NCBI GenBank assembly: GCA_017518105.1
Contig: JAFWWC010000014.1
Span: forward strand, 1-45,820
Length of the DNA stretch: 45,820 bases
Origin: Selenomonadaceae bacterium
Lineage (GTDB): Bacteria > Bacillota > Negativicutes > Selenomonadales > Selenomonadaceae
Direction of reading: 5' to 3'
Shown: positions 8,308-15,358 of the stretch, in pieces
Position numbering within the stretch: the stretch's first letter is position 1
Layout: every line of letters starts with the position of its first letter
Translations under genes and position numbers: made by a program
Notes under the pieces: generated by a model
What the model was told of the DNA's origin: nothing
Databases searched by the model: none
Seen by the model: the letters and a program-made list of their open reading frames with translations, nothing else

Positions 8308-8538
8308 ATGCGCAGAGAAAGAGGTCGACGCCCACGCAGAAAAGTTTGTGCGTTTTGCGTCGATAAAGTTGAGAACATAGACTACAAAGACGCGGCGAAG
8401 CTCCGCCGGTTCACCACAGAACGCGGCAAGATTCTTCCGCGCCGCATTTCGGGCAACTGCGCCAAGCATCAGCGTCAAGTGACAATCGCTATTAAACGCG
8501 CCCGCAACATCGCGCTCTTGCCGTTCACTGCAGACTAA
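8308..8538 (+). CDS. rpsR: 30S ribosomal protein S18
   Basis: A 76-residue S18: basic N-terminus, KVCAFCVDK with a CxxC pair as in zinc-containing S18 forms, [22 protein letters not shown], and the C-terminal [13 protein letters not shown] at 8308 is chosen because AAGGAGG ends seven bases upstream; a TTG two codons earlier is too close. It ends the rpsF-ssb-rpsR operon and is followed by a terminator. Confidence 0.97.
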   Translation: MRRERGRRPRRKVCAFCVDKVENIDYKDAAKLRRFTTERGKILPRRISGNCAKHQRQVTIAIKRARNIALLPFTAD

Positions 8539-8548
8539 AATTTTTCAC

Positions 8549-8573
8549 GGGGAGTCCACGAGGCTCCCTTTTT
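8549..8573 (+). terminator. terminator of the rpsF operon
   Basis: GGGAG and CTCCC arms around a nine-base loop, followed by a T-run, ten bases after the rpsR stop. Confidence 0.8.
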
Positions 8574-8590
8574 CATTAGGATTCGGAATC

Positions 8591-9130
8591 ATGCGCGACA
8601 AAAACTTTCTGCCGCTGATAGTCTTCGCTTTGATAATAATCTTGTCGTTCGGTTGGTGGCAATTCATTTACGAGCCGGCTCAACGAGAAATCTTAGCCAT
8701 GAAACTGGAGACGCGGCGACTTCACGAGGTCGAACGGGAAATCATGAAGCTTAAAGCCCGTCACGAAGATTTATCGGACTTCGTCGAAGCAAAGGAACTC
8801 GAATTGGACGCGGCAAGGAATTTTCTGCCCGCGACGCTTGAGCAGGATAAATTCATCGACGAGCTTTATCGGGCGGCGGACTTCCACAGGGCGCGGATAA
8901 TTTCTGTGCAAACCGACGACGCAATAGCGGAGACACTTCAAGCGCAGGTCGTCAACGTCAAACTTGAGGCGGATTATATCTCGTTGCTGAATTTTCTTCG
9001 GGCGATACTCGACGGCGAACGCTTGACGAGCTTTGAAAGACTTTCCGTGACGAACGAGGCGGGAAGAATTCTTTCCTGCGAGCTGAGCTTTAAAATCTTT
9101 GCCGAGCCAATAAAAAATCCCGCCAATTAA
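8591..9130 (+). CDS. PilO-like type IV pilus/secretion assembly protein
   Basis: A 179-residue protein with a short cytoplasmic start, one membrane segment (about residues 7-26), a heptad-rich coiled coil (about 30-75) and a C-terminal alpha/beta part like the ferredoxin-fold domain of PilO/GspM (FLPATLEQDKFIDELYRAAD..., VVNVKLEADYISLLNFLRAIL). PilO normally pairs with PilN to link the inner-membrane platform to the pilus machine. No pilM, pilN or pilQ is visible here, so this is either a detached member or a relative with another job. Ribosome site is weak (TTAGGA). It converges on the LRAT gene with a 4-base overlap. Confidence 0.7.
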   Translation: MRDKNFLPLIVFALIIILSFGWWQFIYEPAQREILAMKLETRRLHEVEREIMKLKARHEDLSDFVEAKELELDAARNFLPATLEQDKFIDELYRAADFHRARIISVQTDDAIAETLQAQVVNVKLEADYISLLNFLRAILDGERLTSFERLSVTNEAGRILSCELSFKIFAEPIKNPAN

Positions 9131-10314
9131 TCGGCGGGCGGAAGTCGTTTCGTTTCTGCGTTCGGCAATGCCTGAACTTGACCTTGCGGCAAAAAATTTT
9201 CGATTTGTCGTTTCAAATAACTCTCGGCAACACTTCGCGTGATTTGTCCCGTTTGCTCGATGATTTTTTCCTTTGACGACAGGAAACTTTGCAGAACTAA
9301 ATTTTGCCGTTCACTTACACGCATCATTTGTTGTTCGATGAATTTTCTTTGCCGCTCCATATCCGTCCTTATCTGTGCAGAAAAAATTTCATGTTCAGGT
9401 GAACCCGCCTCGTATTGCCTCAAAATTCCTAAGAGCTGAGGCAATTTTTTTGTGTTGTAATCATCGTTGTTGACGGAAATTTTGTTTCCGACCTCGTCAT
9501 AAAAATTTTCAATCTCGCGGATAATCGGCAGTGACCCTTCCTCGATTATCGCGATTCTTTTTTTGGCTACGTCGAGCATTTTTTCTTGCAGGACGACAAG
9601 TTGATTTGCCATTGCCGCCATACCCTCGACCCGCGCCTTTTCGATTGCCATTTGGCTCATCGTTTGTGCTTTGATAAGTTCAAGTTGTGCGTCGCGCATA
9701 AGCTCGATTCGTTCCGCCTCTTTGTCAGCGAGTTTTAATTTTGTATCGCGCTCAATCTCGGCGATTTTAACTTTGTCCGGCTCGTAGTTGTAACTGTGAT
9801 TGCTCGTCGAACGGCTTTTGCTTGACGACGAACCGAAGCCGAAAAAATTCTTTATAGAATCCCATAACCCCATATTTTTGCCTCCGAAAAAATTTTCAAC
9901 CTGTCGACTGCGATATTTGCCGAGCGTGCAGGCGTTAGCGAAGTGTTCGCAGTTGTTGAAAATCAAATTGTAGCCGTCATCGCCCAGACACGCCCGCGCA
10001 TAACTGACAATTCCCTCGACGGGGTAGAGGTCGTCAAGTTCCGCGTCGCTGTACTCTTTAACCTCGACTTCGCCGCCGCATAGAAATTTTTGCAAATCCG
10101 TCCTTATAACATGCGCCTTCGACCAATCAAGAACGCTATCATCGTCGTCACCCGTGAAGTGAATCACCTCTTCCGCCGAAACAAAAATCCCGTGATGATA
10201 ATAAAGCCCGTTCATGCGTCTAACTCGAATATGGTCGCCGCGCCGAGGATTTTTAAACGTCCAAAGCTCCGCCGGCTCCAAGTCAAGCGTCAACGGCTCC
10301 GCGATTATGTTCAT
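9127..10314 (-). CDS. LRAT-like domain protein with long coiled-coil C-terminus
   Basis: A 395-residue protein. Residues about 20-140 look like an LRAT/H-rev107 (NlpC/P60-related) domain: GDHIRV, YYHHGIFV (H40/H41), HF, and the NNCEHFANAC block with the putative catalytic C122. Family members are acyltransferases or thiol hydrolases acting on lipids or peptides. Residues about 150-395 form a Ser-rich linker and long charged helices. Residue M148 (MGLWDSIKNFFGFG) has an ideal Shine-Dalgarno, so a shorter coiled-coil product or an ancient gene fusion is likely. It is coupled (ATGA) to the upstream coiled-coil gene, so the two probably form one module. No signal peptide is seen. Function unknown. 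Confidence 0.75.
   Translation of the reverse strand: MNIIAEPLTLDLEPAELWTFKNPRRGDHIRVRRMNGLYYHHGIFVSAEEVIHFTGDDDDSVLDWSKAHVIRTDLQKFLCGGEVEVKEYSDAELDDLYPVEGIVSYARACLGDDGYNLIFNNCEHFANACTLGKYRSRQVENFFGGKNMGLWDSIKNFFGFGSSSSKSRSTSNHSYNYEPDKVKIAEIERDTKLKLADKEAERIELMRDAQLELIKAQTMSQMAIEKARVEGMAAMANQLVVLQEKMLDVAKKRIAIIEEGSLPIIREIENFYDEVGNKISVNNDDYNTKKLPQLLGILRQYEAGSPEHEIFSAQIRTDMERQRKFIEQQMMRVSERQNLVLQSFLSSKEKIIEQTGQITRSVAESYLKRQIENFLPQGQVQALPNAETKRLPPAD
9871..9885 (-). promoter_or_regulatory. internal ribosome-binding site and ATG inside the LRAT gene
   Basis: On the minus strand GGAGG (9885-9881), seven bases and ATG (9873-9871) lie in frame within the coding region. The spacing is as good as at true starts nearby. 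It would give a 248-residue protein beginning MGLWDSIKNFFGFG without the LRAT domain. Confidence 0.55.
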
Positions 10315-12068
10315 GATTTATGCAAATCCTTACGCATACGGAAAATCAGCGCGTTGAATTCTTTTTCGCGCTTTTGAACAGCCTCGCCATAAGCCTGACT
10401 GTCTGCAAGATACGTAGCGAAATTTTGTCGTTTTATCTCGGCGAATTGGGTCAAAACTTCTTCCGAAATCGCGTCAAGGTTTTTGTCACGAATGAAATTG
10501 CTTATCTCGTCAATCGGCAAATTCAATAGCGGCTCCGACCAATTAAGCAGAAAAATTCTTTCTTCGGTTTTGTCGCAAGAGAAAATTATCGTTTGCAAGT
10601 CGCGCTGAAGTTTTTCCGTCAATTTATAAAGCTCGCTCTCCGTCTCGAACTTTTCCTGCAAATCGCCGCCCGCTTGAAATGCGAACTTTTGATAAATATT
10701 TTTCCGCTCGTTCAGATAAAATTTGTCGAACGAATCACGATATGCTTGCAGATTTTCTAACACGCGATTAAATGCGTCGGAAAAATTTCCCTTAAGCGTG
10801 AACTCGACGAGCGGCAAAAATCTTTGTTCAATCGTGAAACGTTTCAACTGCCAATCGTCATACCACGCGGTAAAAATTTCCTCGTCAATGCTCTCGTTGC
10901 GACAAGCGGCGGCAAGTTCCTCGCGCAAATTCGTCTTGAAGGCTTTATAGTCATTAGTCCATTTTTCTTGCGCGTCCATGAGGATTGAAATAGTCGTTTC
11001 ATGCTTATCAAAGAAATTCAGCTTCGCAATCTCTTGTTCAATCATATCCAAAAAATTTTCCATAACAAACTTAAAGTCAGCTCGATTTTCATAACGCAAC
11101 GTCTGCAATTCAGCAAGAGAATTTTCGCTTGAATTTATTTCATCGATTCGCCGTTCCAGCCGCTCAATCTGCGCCTTGACGTTGAGGATTTTATTTTTTA
11201 CGTCGTCCATGCCGAGCTTAAAGGCTTGCGAGAAAAATTTTTGTCGCGTTTCCAAAAGTCCATTCTCCGCGTCCGTCAAATTCGGGTTCTGAACGTATTT
11301 CGCCGCCGCCTGCATGGTGATTGACGAAAATTTTTGAAGCACAGACTGCTTGGAATCCTCGTAAACCTTCAACCTGTCGAGGAGCAAATCCGCCAAAGAT
11401 TTCACTGCGGCATTGTATCTAAAAAGAGAGTTAGAAATTTCGTCGAGATTGTAGCCTGCCAAAATTTTTTCGCGATTAAACAGCAACGGAGTTTCTCTGA
11501 GACCGAGCCTGTCCAACGAAACATTTTCATAAAGCCCGATTTCCTCGTTAGAAATTATTATGTTTGATATGAGAATGCTATTTGCTGTGGATATAAAAAA
11601 ATTATCGAACGAGTTGCCGTGATTCACGTCGCTACCCGAAAATTTGTATTTTGAATTTCCGTCAATCCAAAGTTCGATAATTCCGTTTGAGCTGTCGGAT
11701 TTCATATGCAAAAGAAACGTGTGGAAAGAATCTTTTGCGAACGCTGAACCGGATATTTCTCTGGAGGCAGTTTTTTCGTTTACAAACAACCAACAATTAT
11801 TTGTTATGGATTGCGAATGACTCCAAAAACCACAGTCCGAACCGTCGGAAAGCCTGTGTTCTATACCAATTCTATTGCCGTCGGAATAATCGCTTGTGAA
11901 ATAAGCGTTGCATTTCGCCCAAATTTCTTTTGCCGTTTTCGGTATGCCGAAATAAGCCCAACCGAAGAATCTATAAGCGAACCCGTATTTGCTGTTTGGT
12001 GTCTCAATAGTTTCGGCGGATACTGTCAATAAATCTGCCGTTCCGTAATTTTCATATCGCCAAGACAT
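10311..12068 (-). CDS. lectin-like (LamG-type) domain plus coiled-coil protein
   Basis: A 585-residue protein starting MSWRYENYG at ATG 12068, eight bases after GGAGG. Residues 1 to about 190 are beta-rich and read like a concanavalin/LamG sandwich (EIWAKCNAYF, FHTFLLHMKSD, IIELWIDGNSKYKFSG, ILISNIIISNEEIGL), as in phage and surface proteins that bind glycans. From about 210 on the protein is almost entirely long charged helices with coiled-coil character. No signal peptide or membrane segment is seen, so a cytoplasmic assembly is possible. It is coupled to the downstream LRAT gene by an ATGA overlap and has its own promoter. I do not recognise the whole protein. Confidence 0.65.
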   Translation of the reverse strand: MSWRYENYGTADLLTVSAETIETPNSKYGFAYRFFGWAYFGIPKTAKEIWAKCNAYFTSDYSDGNRIGIEHRLSDGSDCGFWSHSQSITNNCWLFVNEKTASREISGSAFAKDSFHTFLLHMKSDSSNGIIELWIDGNSKYKFSGSDVNHGNSFDNFFISTANSILISNIIISNEEIGLYENVSLDRLGLRETPLLFNREKILAGYNLDEISNSLFRYNAAVKSLADLLLDRLKVYEDSKQSVLQKFSSITMQAAAKYVQNPNLTDAENGLLETRQKFFSQAFKLGMDDVKNKILNVKAQIERLERRIDEINSSENSLAELQTLRYENRADFKFVMENFLDMIEQEIAKLNFFDKHETTISILMDAQEKWTNDYKAFKTNLREELAAACRNESIDEEIFTAWYDDWQLKRFTIEQRFLPLVEFTLKGNFSDAFNRVLENLQAYRDSFDKFYLNERKNIYQKFAFQAGGDLQEKFETESELYKLTEKLQRDLQTIIFSCDKTEERIFLLNWSEPLLNLPIDEISNFIRDKNLDAISEEVLTQFAEIKRQNFATYLADSQAYGEAVQKREKEFNALIFRMRKDLHKS

Positions 12069-12070
12069 AT

Positions 12071-12116
12071 TCAACACCTCCGCGCCGATTATAGCATACG
12101 AAATGTAATTTGCAAA
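12071..12116 (-). promoter_or_regulatory. promoter and Shine-Dalgarno of the lectin-like/LRAT operon
   Basis: TATAAT (12093-12088) preceded by TG-C (extended -10) with TTTGCA 17 bases upstream; GGAGG follows directly. The 26 bases 12071-12096 are identical at 25 positions to 33258-33283, upstream of an unrelated gene. Confidence 0.6.
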
Positions 12117-12318
12117 GAAAAAATGCCTCTGAACGCTACTGGAAGCGATTTTGAGATAAATTTTAGTTCAGGAGGCGAAATTTTTCTTCCGAGCGATGAA
12201 AAATCGGTTTGAATGCGTCGCGAAGAAAATTTTGCCAAGAAATTATCTTGAAGTTGGTTTGAAACTGATTTTGAGCGTTGAAAACGGTTTTGAGGTCGAT
12301 TTGGAGGGTCAATTTACG

Positions 12319-12338
12319 AAATCCATATATATGGATTT
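12319..12338. repeat. perfect 20-base palindrome
   Basis: AAATCCATATATATGGATTT is identical to its reverse complement. It is preceded by ATTTACG, much like the ATTACA preceding the third palindrome, so the two are probably copies of one site. Confidence 0.7.
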
Positions 12339-12343
12339 TGTAT

Positions 12344-12357
12344 CGCGTCATGACGCG
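12344..12357. repeat. perfect 14-base palindrome
   Basis: CGCGTCATGACGCG reads the same on both strands and sits five bases after the 20-base palindrome. It could be an operator half-pair or a hairpin. Confidence 0.65.
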
Positions 12358-12406
12358 GGATTTTCGACATAAGCAAAAATCGGGCTGATTTTTCGGCGCA
12401 AATTAC

Positions 12407-12428
12407 AAAATCCGCTATACCGGATTTT
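12407..12428. repeat. inverted repeat with AAAATCCG arms
   Basis: AAAATCCG (12407-12414), six-base spacer, CGGATTTT (12421-12428). The outer sequence AAATCC...GGATTT is shared with the palindrome at 12319-12338. Confidence 0.6.
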
Positions 12429-12480
12429 TACGAGAGAAAATTTTCGGCGTCCATTACATTGCTTGCCGCTGTCCGTTGCC

Positions 12481-12509
12481 TTTACAAAAGCCGCCGCCTT
12501 TGATAAACT
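12481..12509 (+). promoter_or_regulatory. possible promoter of the small membrane protein gene
   Basis: TTTACA (12481-12486), 17-base spacer, TAAACT (12504-12509), about 30 bases before the gene. The -10 is imperfect. Confidence 0.35.
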
Positions 12510-12540
12510 CAACAAAAATTTTTTTAAAGGAGAATCCTAA

Positions 12541-12879
12541 ATGGCGCGGCAGTCAAAAAAAATCGCAAAAAAAATTCAGCCCAAGAAAAAGGCTGACTCC
12601 GAAGATAAAAAGCCAAAGGAGAAGGTCGGCAAAGATTATCTACTAATCGCCGTCCTCGCGCTTACAATCGTCTTTCTTATACTCGGCTGGTCGAACTTCA
12701 CGCCACTGAACCGCGGACTGTATATCGCCCTGCTAATATCGTTGTCGACGACTTACGCTAGGCGGCATTACAACTTCACGGAGACGCAAGACATCTGGAT
12801 AGAACGTGCTGGAATGGTCTCTATGGGCTGTGCAATCGTCCTGTTCGTCTTCATCGTCTATCAGCAATACTTCGCGTGA
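12541..12879 (+). CDS. small membrane protein of unknown function
   Basis: A 112-residue protein with a very basic, charged N-terminus (residues 1-30, Lys-rich) and three hydrophobic segments (about 33-52, 57-72 and 88-110). The positive start should stay in the cytoplasm. AAAGGAG lies eight bases before the ATG. It is a single gene closed by a terminator. I do not recognise a family; the Lys-rich tail could contact nucleic acid or the membrane surface. Confidence 0.8.
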   Translation: MARQSKKIAKKIQPKKKADSEDKKPKEKVGKDYLLIAVLALTIVFLILGWSNFTPLNRGLYIALLISLSTTYARRHYNFTETQDIWIERAGMVSMGCAIVLFVFIVYQQYFA

Positions 12880-12897
12880 ACCTTTGCAAACAAAAAC

Positions 12898-12926
12898 CTC
12901 CCGCCAAATTGACGGGAGATTTTTTT
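12898..12926. terminator. bidirectional terminator between convergent genes
   Basis: CTCCCG (12898-12903) and CGGGAG (12913-12918) followed by seven Ts, with an A-run on the other side for minus-strand transcripts. Confidence 0.8.
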
Positions 12927-12930
12927 ATGT

Positions 12931-13548
12931 CTATTTCAAAACGAAAACGGTAACGGTGCGTCGCCCGAAGTCCATTGCTTGCCAATAGTCCTCCATGCAT
13001 AAATCAATCCGATAACCGTAGATTGCGCCGCCCGTGTCAGCCGCCAAAGCCTCGCCGTAGCCGGGGATATAAACTCTGGTGCCGAGCGGGATAATATCCG
13101 GGTCAACGGCAACGACACCATACGTCGCGGGAATGCCCATCGCCGTTAAGCCGTCCCCGCCGCCGTCCGTCGGCAGGTAAGCTGTCGCCTCCATGCCTAG
13201 AACCTGCGTATAAGGAACGTAGCCTTGAGGAGTCTCGACGACTTCTTCAGGTTCCTCGAAAGGCTCTTCGACTTCGCCCGTTAAGTTCTTGCCTAAAGAA
13301 GCCTCTATGACCTCGGCAAAAGCTCGCGATAACTCATCGTCTTGGCTGACTTGCAATCTTCCGTCTTCGCCAACTGCAATCGCTGTAGGTTCTGCGTGCG
13401 TCTCCTCGATTTGGACTTGCTCGACTTCGGGCGGTTCCTCTTGCTTATCGGTAAAGCCCGTGTTAATCATCGTCAAGCCCGCCAATACGAGGCAGAGTGC
13501 ACACTTTCTTTTAATCATCTCAAGTGTCTTAAATATTTTGCGCTTCAT
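12931..13548 (-). CDS. 3D-domain cell-wall protein (YocH/MltA-3D type)
   Basis: About 205 residues. An N-terminal hydrophobic segment (ALCLVLAGLTMINTG) makes a signal peptide or anchor, followed by a Glu/Pro/Val-rich linker. The C-terminal 3D domain (about residues 115-205) contains the three-aspartate pattern VDPDIIPLGTRVYIPGYG, AADTGGAIYG and RIDLCM, the double-psi beta-barrel seen in lytic transglycosylases and resuscitation-type hydrolases. It probably cuts or remodels peptidoglycan outside the cell. No LysM or SH3 repeat is seen. The second of two adjacent ATGs (13548) has the better spaced AGGCGG. It is preceded by a structured leader. Confidence 0.88.
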   Translation of the reverse strand: MKRKIFKTLEMIKRKCALCLVLAGLTMINTGFTDKQEEPPEVEQVQIEETHAEPTAIAVGEDGRLQVSQDDELSRAFAEVIEASLGKNLTGEVEEPFEEPEEVVETPQGYVPYTQVLGMEATAYLPTDGGGDGLTAMGIPATYGVVAVDPDIIPLGTRVYIPGYGEALAADTGGAIYGYRIDLCMEDYWQAMDFGRRTVTVFVLK

Positions 13549-13551
13549 CAT

Positions 13552-13645
13552 TCCGCCGCCTGACGCAACGTCCTGTCGCGTCCCAAGCAGGACGACTGCT
13601 TATGGTCGCCTCTTTGCTTCGGAGCAGCTTTCCCCCTTTCAACTA
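13552..13645 (-). ncRNA. candidate structured leader RNA of the 3D-domain gene
   Basis: Read on the minus strand, the untranslated region has GGGGGAAAGCTGC, TCCGAAGCAAAGAGG and CGACC, which recalls the 5' half of the c-di-AMP (ydaO-yuaA) riboswitch, a class known upstream of cell-wall hydrolases. Downstream, CGTCCTG/CAGGACG and GACGC/GCGTC can form mutually exclusive stems, the second close to the ribosome site. The conserved 3' half of ydaO is not clearly present, so the class is uncertain while the structure is plausible. Confidence 0.35.
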
Positions 13646-13666
13646 AAAACCAAAATGTTAATAACC

Positions 13667-13698
13667 TAAAAACCGCCGCGGACTATACTGCGCGACGG
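13667..13698 (-). terminator. terminator after the VanX-like gene
   Basis: On the minus strand CCGTCGCG and CGCGGCGG pair over 8 bp with one wobble, followed by TTTTTA. It separates the dipeptidase gene from the leader of the 3D-domain gene. Confidence 0.65.
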
Positions 13699-13736
13699 CT
13701 TTATTGTCAAGCAAAGTTATTGTTCCTTCCTATTCC

Positions 13737-14459
13737 TTATTGATTGCCTCCCATTTCAAGCAGTCTAACAGGGAATGTGAAGTAAGTATCGGGATAAGGC
13801 TCGTTCTCAAGCGTGAAGTGCCACCACTCCGAATAAAGCGGCTTGAATCCGTGCTTAACCATAGCGTCCCGAAGAATCATTCTGTTCTTGTACTGCGCCT
13901 TAGTGATTTTTTTGTAGTCGGGGTGAGACAGCTCGCCAAAGTAATCGAACGTGCCGCCCATGTCGACTTCCTTGCCGGTCTTCATGTCAAAAAGCGTCAA
14001 ATCAATCGTCGAGCCGCGGGAGTGTCCAGATTTCTCCATTATGTAATCTTCGGGGAATAAACGCTCCTTGCCGAGTTCAGGATAGAAATATTTCTTCATG
14101 CGCTTATCGTTAATATCCTTAGCCCAGCGCACGAAATGATCAACTGCCTTCTGCGGGCGGTACGCGTCATAGACTTTTAGCCGATAGCCCATCTTCATTA
14201 AGTCATCGGAAACTTTTTTAAGAGCCTCAGCTGCCTCGCGTGTCATCAAAGCGCAAGGTTGTTCGTAGCCGTCAATCCTGTCACCGACAAAGTTATAAGT
14301 CGAGTAGTAGCGAATCTCTTGGATAATATCGGGCACGACCTCTGCTAGCACCACGAACCCCGACGGGTCATCGGACGATTGCGACCTCTGTGCGGCGGCG
14401 GGCGTCACGAACATTATCAACGCCAGCAACACGCCGATTAAAACTTTACTGAACTTCAT
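13737..14459 (-). CDS. secreted D-Ala-D-Ala dipeptidase (VanX/DdpX family)
   Basis: A 240-residue zinc peptidase with a signal peptide (about residues 1-23, ending in AAAQ). Zinc ligands are recognisable: SGHSRGSTIDL gives H146 and D153, and EWWHF gives catalytic E211 and ligand H214. The substrate-side motifs IRYYSTYNFVG and DAYRPQKAV also match. Family members cleave D-Ala-D-Ala dipeptides. Without vanH/vanA neighbours this is more likely a cell-wall peptide recycling enzyme than a glycopeptide-resistance gene. Start ATG has AAAAGGAG upstream and overlaps the end of the preceding gene by 14 bases. Confidence 0.92.
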   Translation of the reverse strand: MKFSKVLIGVLLALIMFVTPAAAQRSQSSDDPSGFVVLAEVVPDIIQEIRYYSTYNFVGDRIDGYEQPCALMTREAAEALKKVSDDLMKMGYRLKVYDAYRPQKAVDHFVRWAKDINDKRMKKYFYPELGKERLFPEDYIMEKSGHSRGSTIDLTLFDMKTGKEVDMGGTFDYFGELSHPDYKKITKAQYKNRMILRDAMVKHGFKPLYSEWWHFTLENEPYPDTYFTFPVRLLEMGGNQ

Positions 14460-15018
14460 GACAGATACTCCTTTTAATCGTTAGAATCATATCAACTTTA
14501 GCGTCGTGGTCTTCGGTTGGCAAGCTGTCGACTAGTTGGAAGTCATAAGCCAAAGCAATTTTTTTGGCATTGACGGCGCGGGGCAAGAACCTGTCGTAGT
14601 AGCCGCCGCCCAAGCCCAATCGGTTGCCATGAACATCGAACGCCGCGCCGGGGACAATCACGCAATCAATCTTCGCAGGCTGGATAAGTCTTCTGAACTC
14701 CGGCTTAACGGTTTGAATGTTGAACGCGCCGACCTCCAGTGCGTCAAGGCTCGGAACTTCCACGGCTTGCATTTCGCCCTTGCCAATGATGAACGGTATC
14801 GCCAAAACTTTTTTATCAGCAAAGCACGCCGCGAACAGTTCGTTAAGCTGAAGTTCATCGGGCGTCGAGGCATAAGCCATGATAACCTGCGCCGCGTGGT
14901 AAATCTCCGACGCCGTTAACTTTTTTATCAGCTCGTGGCTTATGCGGTCTCGTTCGTCGCGGGGAACTGCCGCCCGCTTGCCTAGGAACTCTCGACGCAA
15001 AATTTTTTTCTCAAGCAC
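14446..15018 (-). CDS. 5-formyltetrahydrofolate cyclo-ligase
   Basis: A 190-residue enzyme converting 5-formyl-THF to 5,10-methenyl-THF with ATP. Signature GLGGGYYDRFL lies in the C-terminal half, with VIVPGAAFDVHGNRLG before it and an N-terminal basic helix KKILRREFLGKRAAV. GTG at 15018 is preferred: GGAGG lies six bases upstream and the overlap with yajC is then only eight bases. A longer reading starting at 15081 would run 71 bases into yajC and add an atypical extension. Confidence 0.9.
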   Translation of the reverse strand: MLEKKILRREFLGKRAAVPRDERDRISHELIKKLTASEIYHAAQVIMAYASTPDELQLNELFAACFADKKVLAIPFIIGKGEMQAVEVPSLDALEVGAFNIQTVKPEFRRLIQPAKIDCVIVPGAAFDVHGNRLGLGGGYYDRFLPRAVNAKKIALAYDFQLVDSLPTEDHDAKVDMILTIKRSICHEVQ

Positions 15019-15295
15019 TCTTTTCCTCCGCCACGCCGTTAATCGACCCGCGAGCAACTTCAATCTCGACGTTATCGGCAATCTTCAGGCGGACGACATC
15101 ATCGCTGAGGCTGACAATCGTCCCGTAAATGCCGCCAATGGTTATGACGCGGCTCCCGACCTTCAGACTGCTAAGCATCGCGTCATGTGCCTCGCGTGCC
15201 TTCTTCTGCGGGCGATACAGCAGGAAATAAAAAATCAGCACCATTAAAATTATCGGCATGAAGTTTGCGAACGCCGCCATTGCATCGTTTTCCAT
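15011..15295 (-). CDS. yajC: preprotein translocase subunit YajC
   Basis: A 94-residue protein with one N-terminal membrane helix (about 10-27), then YRPQKKAREAHDAMLSSLKVGSRVITIGGIYGTIV, the diagnostic YajC core. It associates with SecDF to support protein export. Usual neighbours tgt and secD are absent here; instead it heads a group with the cyclo-ligase and the dipeptidase. It has a strong AGGAGG, which directly follows the ftsH terminator T-run. Confidence 0.95.
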   Translation of the reverse strand: MENDAMAAFANFMPIILMVLIFYFLLYRPQKKAREAHDAMLSSLKVGSRVITIGGIYGTIVSLSDDVVRLKIADNVEIEVARGSINGVAEEKSA

Positions 15296-15316
15296 TAATC
15301 ATTGCCTCCTACAAAA

Positions 15317-15340
15317 ATTAAGACCGAGTAGCCCTCGGTC
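15317..15340 (-). terminator. terminator/attenuator between ftsH and yajC
   Basis: GACCGAG (15322-15328) and CTCGGTC (15334-15340) make a 7-bp stem; on the minus strand it is followed by TTAATTTTT and then at once by the AGGAGG of yajC. No separate yajC promoter is visible in between. Confidence 0.65.
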
Positions 15341-15358
15341 ATTGTCTGCAAAAAATTT

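Larger units (their letters stand above)
12117..12480. other. gene-free stretch with palindromes
   Basis: About 0.36 kb without a credible gene. It is A/T-rich with many short AAAATTTT-like tracts and contains three palindromes within 110 bases (listed separately). One short open frame on the minus strand has no ribosome site or plausible composition. It may be a regulatory region or decayed DNA at the border of the accessory module. Confidence 0.5.

Noticed and set aside
12163..12351. Minus-strand open frame of 62 codons
   Set aside because: No ribosome site, atypical composition, and it spans the palindromic region.
13552..13645. c-di-GMP (GEMM) or glycine riboswitch in the 3D-gene leader
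   Set aside because: The conserved cores of those classes were looked for and not found; the c-di-AMP-like reading is kept as weak.
13737..14459. Vancomycin-resistance gene vanX
   Set aside because: No vanH, vanA or vanRS genes accompany it; it carries a signal peptide, unlike cytoplasmic VanX.
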